This document shows, piece after piece, positions 21,255 through 22,133 of a stretch of DNA of 22,133 nt. The notes under the pieces are model-generated. The model saw only the letters and a list, made by a program, of their open reading frames with translations, searched no databases and was not told the DNA's origin. Position 1 is the first letter of the stretch. Every line of letters begins with the position of its first letter. The DNA lies in the IMG/VR virus record IMGVR_UViG_3300046525_000001, positions 1 to 22,133 of that record; one strand, 5' to 3'. The position numbers were made by a program, and so were the translations under genes. This stretch comes from a virus.

Positions 21255-22133
21255 TCAGAGGAAGTAGCCGCGCCCACTGCGCTGCTTCTTCTTCTTGCCG
21301 CGAGCTCGCATCTCCACCAGCGCTTCATGCGCGAGGAGAAGGGCCGCGTAGGCGTCGACCTTGCGGGGGGAGTCCTTGGACTCCTTGCCGAAGCCGACGC
21401 CGTAGTTGTTGGTGCGCCGACGCGCATTGAGCGCGTGACGCCGTAGCTTCAGGTCGCCATCGTGGATGAGCTTCTTGTCGAAGATCGACCGCATCAGGCG
21501 CTCATGCGCCATGGTGGAGACCTTCTGGGAAGCTCGCATGTCCCAGCCGATGGAGTCCTTGCCGAGCGGTGAACGCACCGCCAGGCCCTCGCCGTAGTGG
21601 TCATCCCACTCGGAGATGTACGACTCCCACAGGGCAACGTCAGCGAAGAAGCCCTGCACCTCGAAGGTGGCGAAGGCGTCATGCACTGCGCTGTCCACGG
21701 CGGCGCGAGGAACTGTCCACCCGTCGCCCTGCTGGCCGTCCGGCTTCTCCCACAGCCCGAGCACGAACGCGGCCATGTCCCTGACGCGCAGAGCTACAAG
21801 AGCTGTCGCGTCATCGGACTTGCCACCGTCGAAGCCGAGAGTGATCTCGTCGCCGGGCTTCAGCATCAGCTCGTCACGTCGCAGGACGTCCCACTCGGCA
21901 GGGCCGAACAGGGCGTCTTCCTCGGCCACGATCTGGTTGAGCCACATGCGCCGCGAGCGGCTGGCTGCCATCGTCGTGTCGAGGACGGACTGGATGATCG
22001 TCTCCACGTTGAGCCACACCGCGTCGCCCCGGATCTTCGGGATGACGATGCGTAGCGCATCGGGGGAGAGAGGGGTCTTCGGGTGCGCTTCGAGGCTGTC
22101 GTACATGAAGCCGATGTCGAGAGCTCGGCCCTC
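21255..22133 (-). CDS. terL: Terminase large subunit, C-terminal nuclease part (5' end cut by window)
   Basis: 292 codons read openly to the right edge, so the ATPase half lies outside. The visible part holds the RNase H-like nuclease: motif I near TLGFDGGKSDDATALVALR (Asp of GFDGG), motif II around GFFADVALWES, and motif III near SPRKVDAYAALLLAHEA. The acidic residues of these motifs would hold two metal ions that cut packaged DNA. The protein ends with a basic tail (RGKKKKQRSGRGYFL). Its stop is 13 bases before the portal start, in line with the terminase-portal order. The small terminase subunit must lie beyond the right edge. Confidence 0.92.
   Translation of the reverse strand, partial: EGRALDIGFMYDSLEAHPKTPLSPDALRIVIPKIRGDAVWLNVETIIQSVLDTTMAASRSRRMWLNQIVAEEDALFGPAEWDVLRRDELMLKPGDEITLGFDGGKSDDATALVALRVRDMAAFVLGLWEKPDGQQGDGWTVPRAAVDSAVHDAFATFEVQGFFADVALWESYISEWDDHYGEGLAVRSPLGKDSIGWDMRASQKVSTMAHERLMRSIFDKKLIHDGDLKLRRHALNARRRTNNYGVGFGKESKDSPRKVDAYAALLLAHEALVEMRARGKKKKQRSGRGYFL

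Noticed and set aside
1-22133. Search for tRNA genes, integrase, attachment sites, insertion sequences or defence genes
   Set aside because: None recognised by reading; all supported open frames are virion or lysis genes.

Overview
The window is one long stretch of the late (virion-structure and lysis) region of a tailed siphovirus infecting an actinobacterium. All recognisable genes lie on the minus strand, so transcription runs from high to low coordinates. The high-GC sequence (roughly 60-65% by eye), heavy use of GTG starts (about 14 of 24 visible starts), GGAGG-type ribosome sites and the gene order terminase - portal - MuF - scaffold - capsid - neck genes - tail tube - G/GT chaperones - tape measure - Dit - Gp37-like hub - fibres - membrane protein - endolysin all fit a Streptomyces-type actinobacteriophage. 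The genus of the host is inference.

Layout in transcription order. Packaging and portal: the C-terminal part of the large terminase enters at the right edge (22133-21255), followed by the portal protein (21241-19778). Inserted cassette: four small tightly coupled genes (19765-18050) lie between portal and MuF; they look like beta-rich virion surface proteins. Head: MuF-like minor head protein (from 17946, or possibly from a CTG at 18030), scaffold (16950-16414) and major capsid protein (16336-15281), with RNA hairpins on both sides of the capsid gene. Neck: connector/adaptor, stopper, a small neck protein and tail terminator (15210-13517). Tail tube: major tail protein (13500-12946), followed by a strong 15-bp hairpin.

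Tail assembly: chaperone G (12804-12481) with a -1 frameshift at GGGGGAA giving a 238-residue GT fusion that ends at 12089, then a 1460-residue tape measure (12082-7700). Tail tip: Dit-like protein, Gp37-like hub, a small beta protein, a collagen-repeat minor tail protein, two small proteins sharing the N-terminal motif MGAxLYPPP, and a fibre with a C-terminal S74 chaperone domain (7699-1105). Lysis: a one-TM coiled-coil membrane protein (1108-755), a hairpin, and a CHAP endolysin with a Pro/Ala linker and the start of a peptidoglycan-binding domain, cut by the left edge (688-1).

No stretch over 300 bases lacks a gene; the longest gap is 141 bases (12945-12805). I saw no tRNA, CRISPR array, insertion sequence, integrase, regulator or defence gene. 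The most distinctive points are the frameshift, the capsid-flanking hairpins (one with a C(UACG)G tetraloop), the recurrent stop-start junction TGAC[A/G]TGGC, the probable CTG start of the MuF gene, the extra gene cassette after the portal, and the shared N-terminal tag in two tail-tip proteins.
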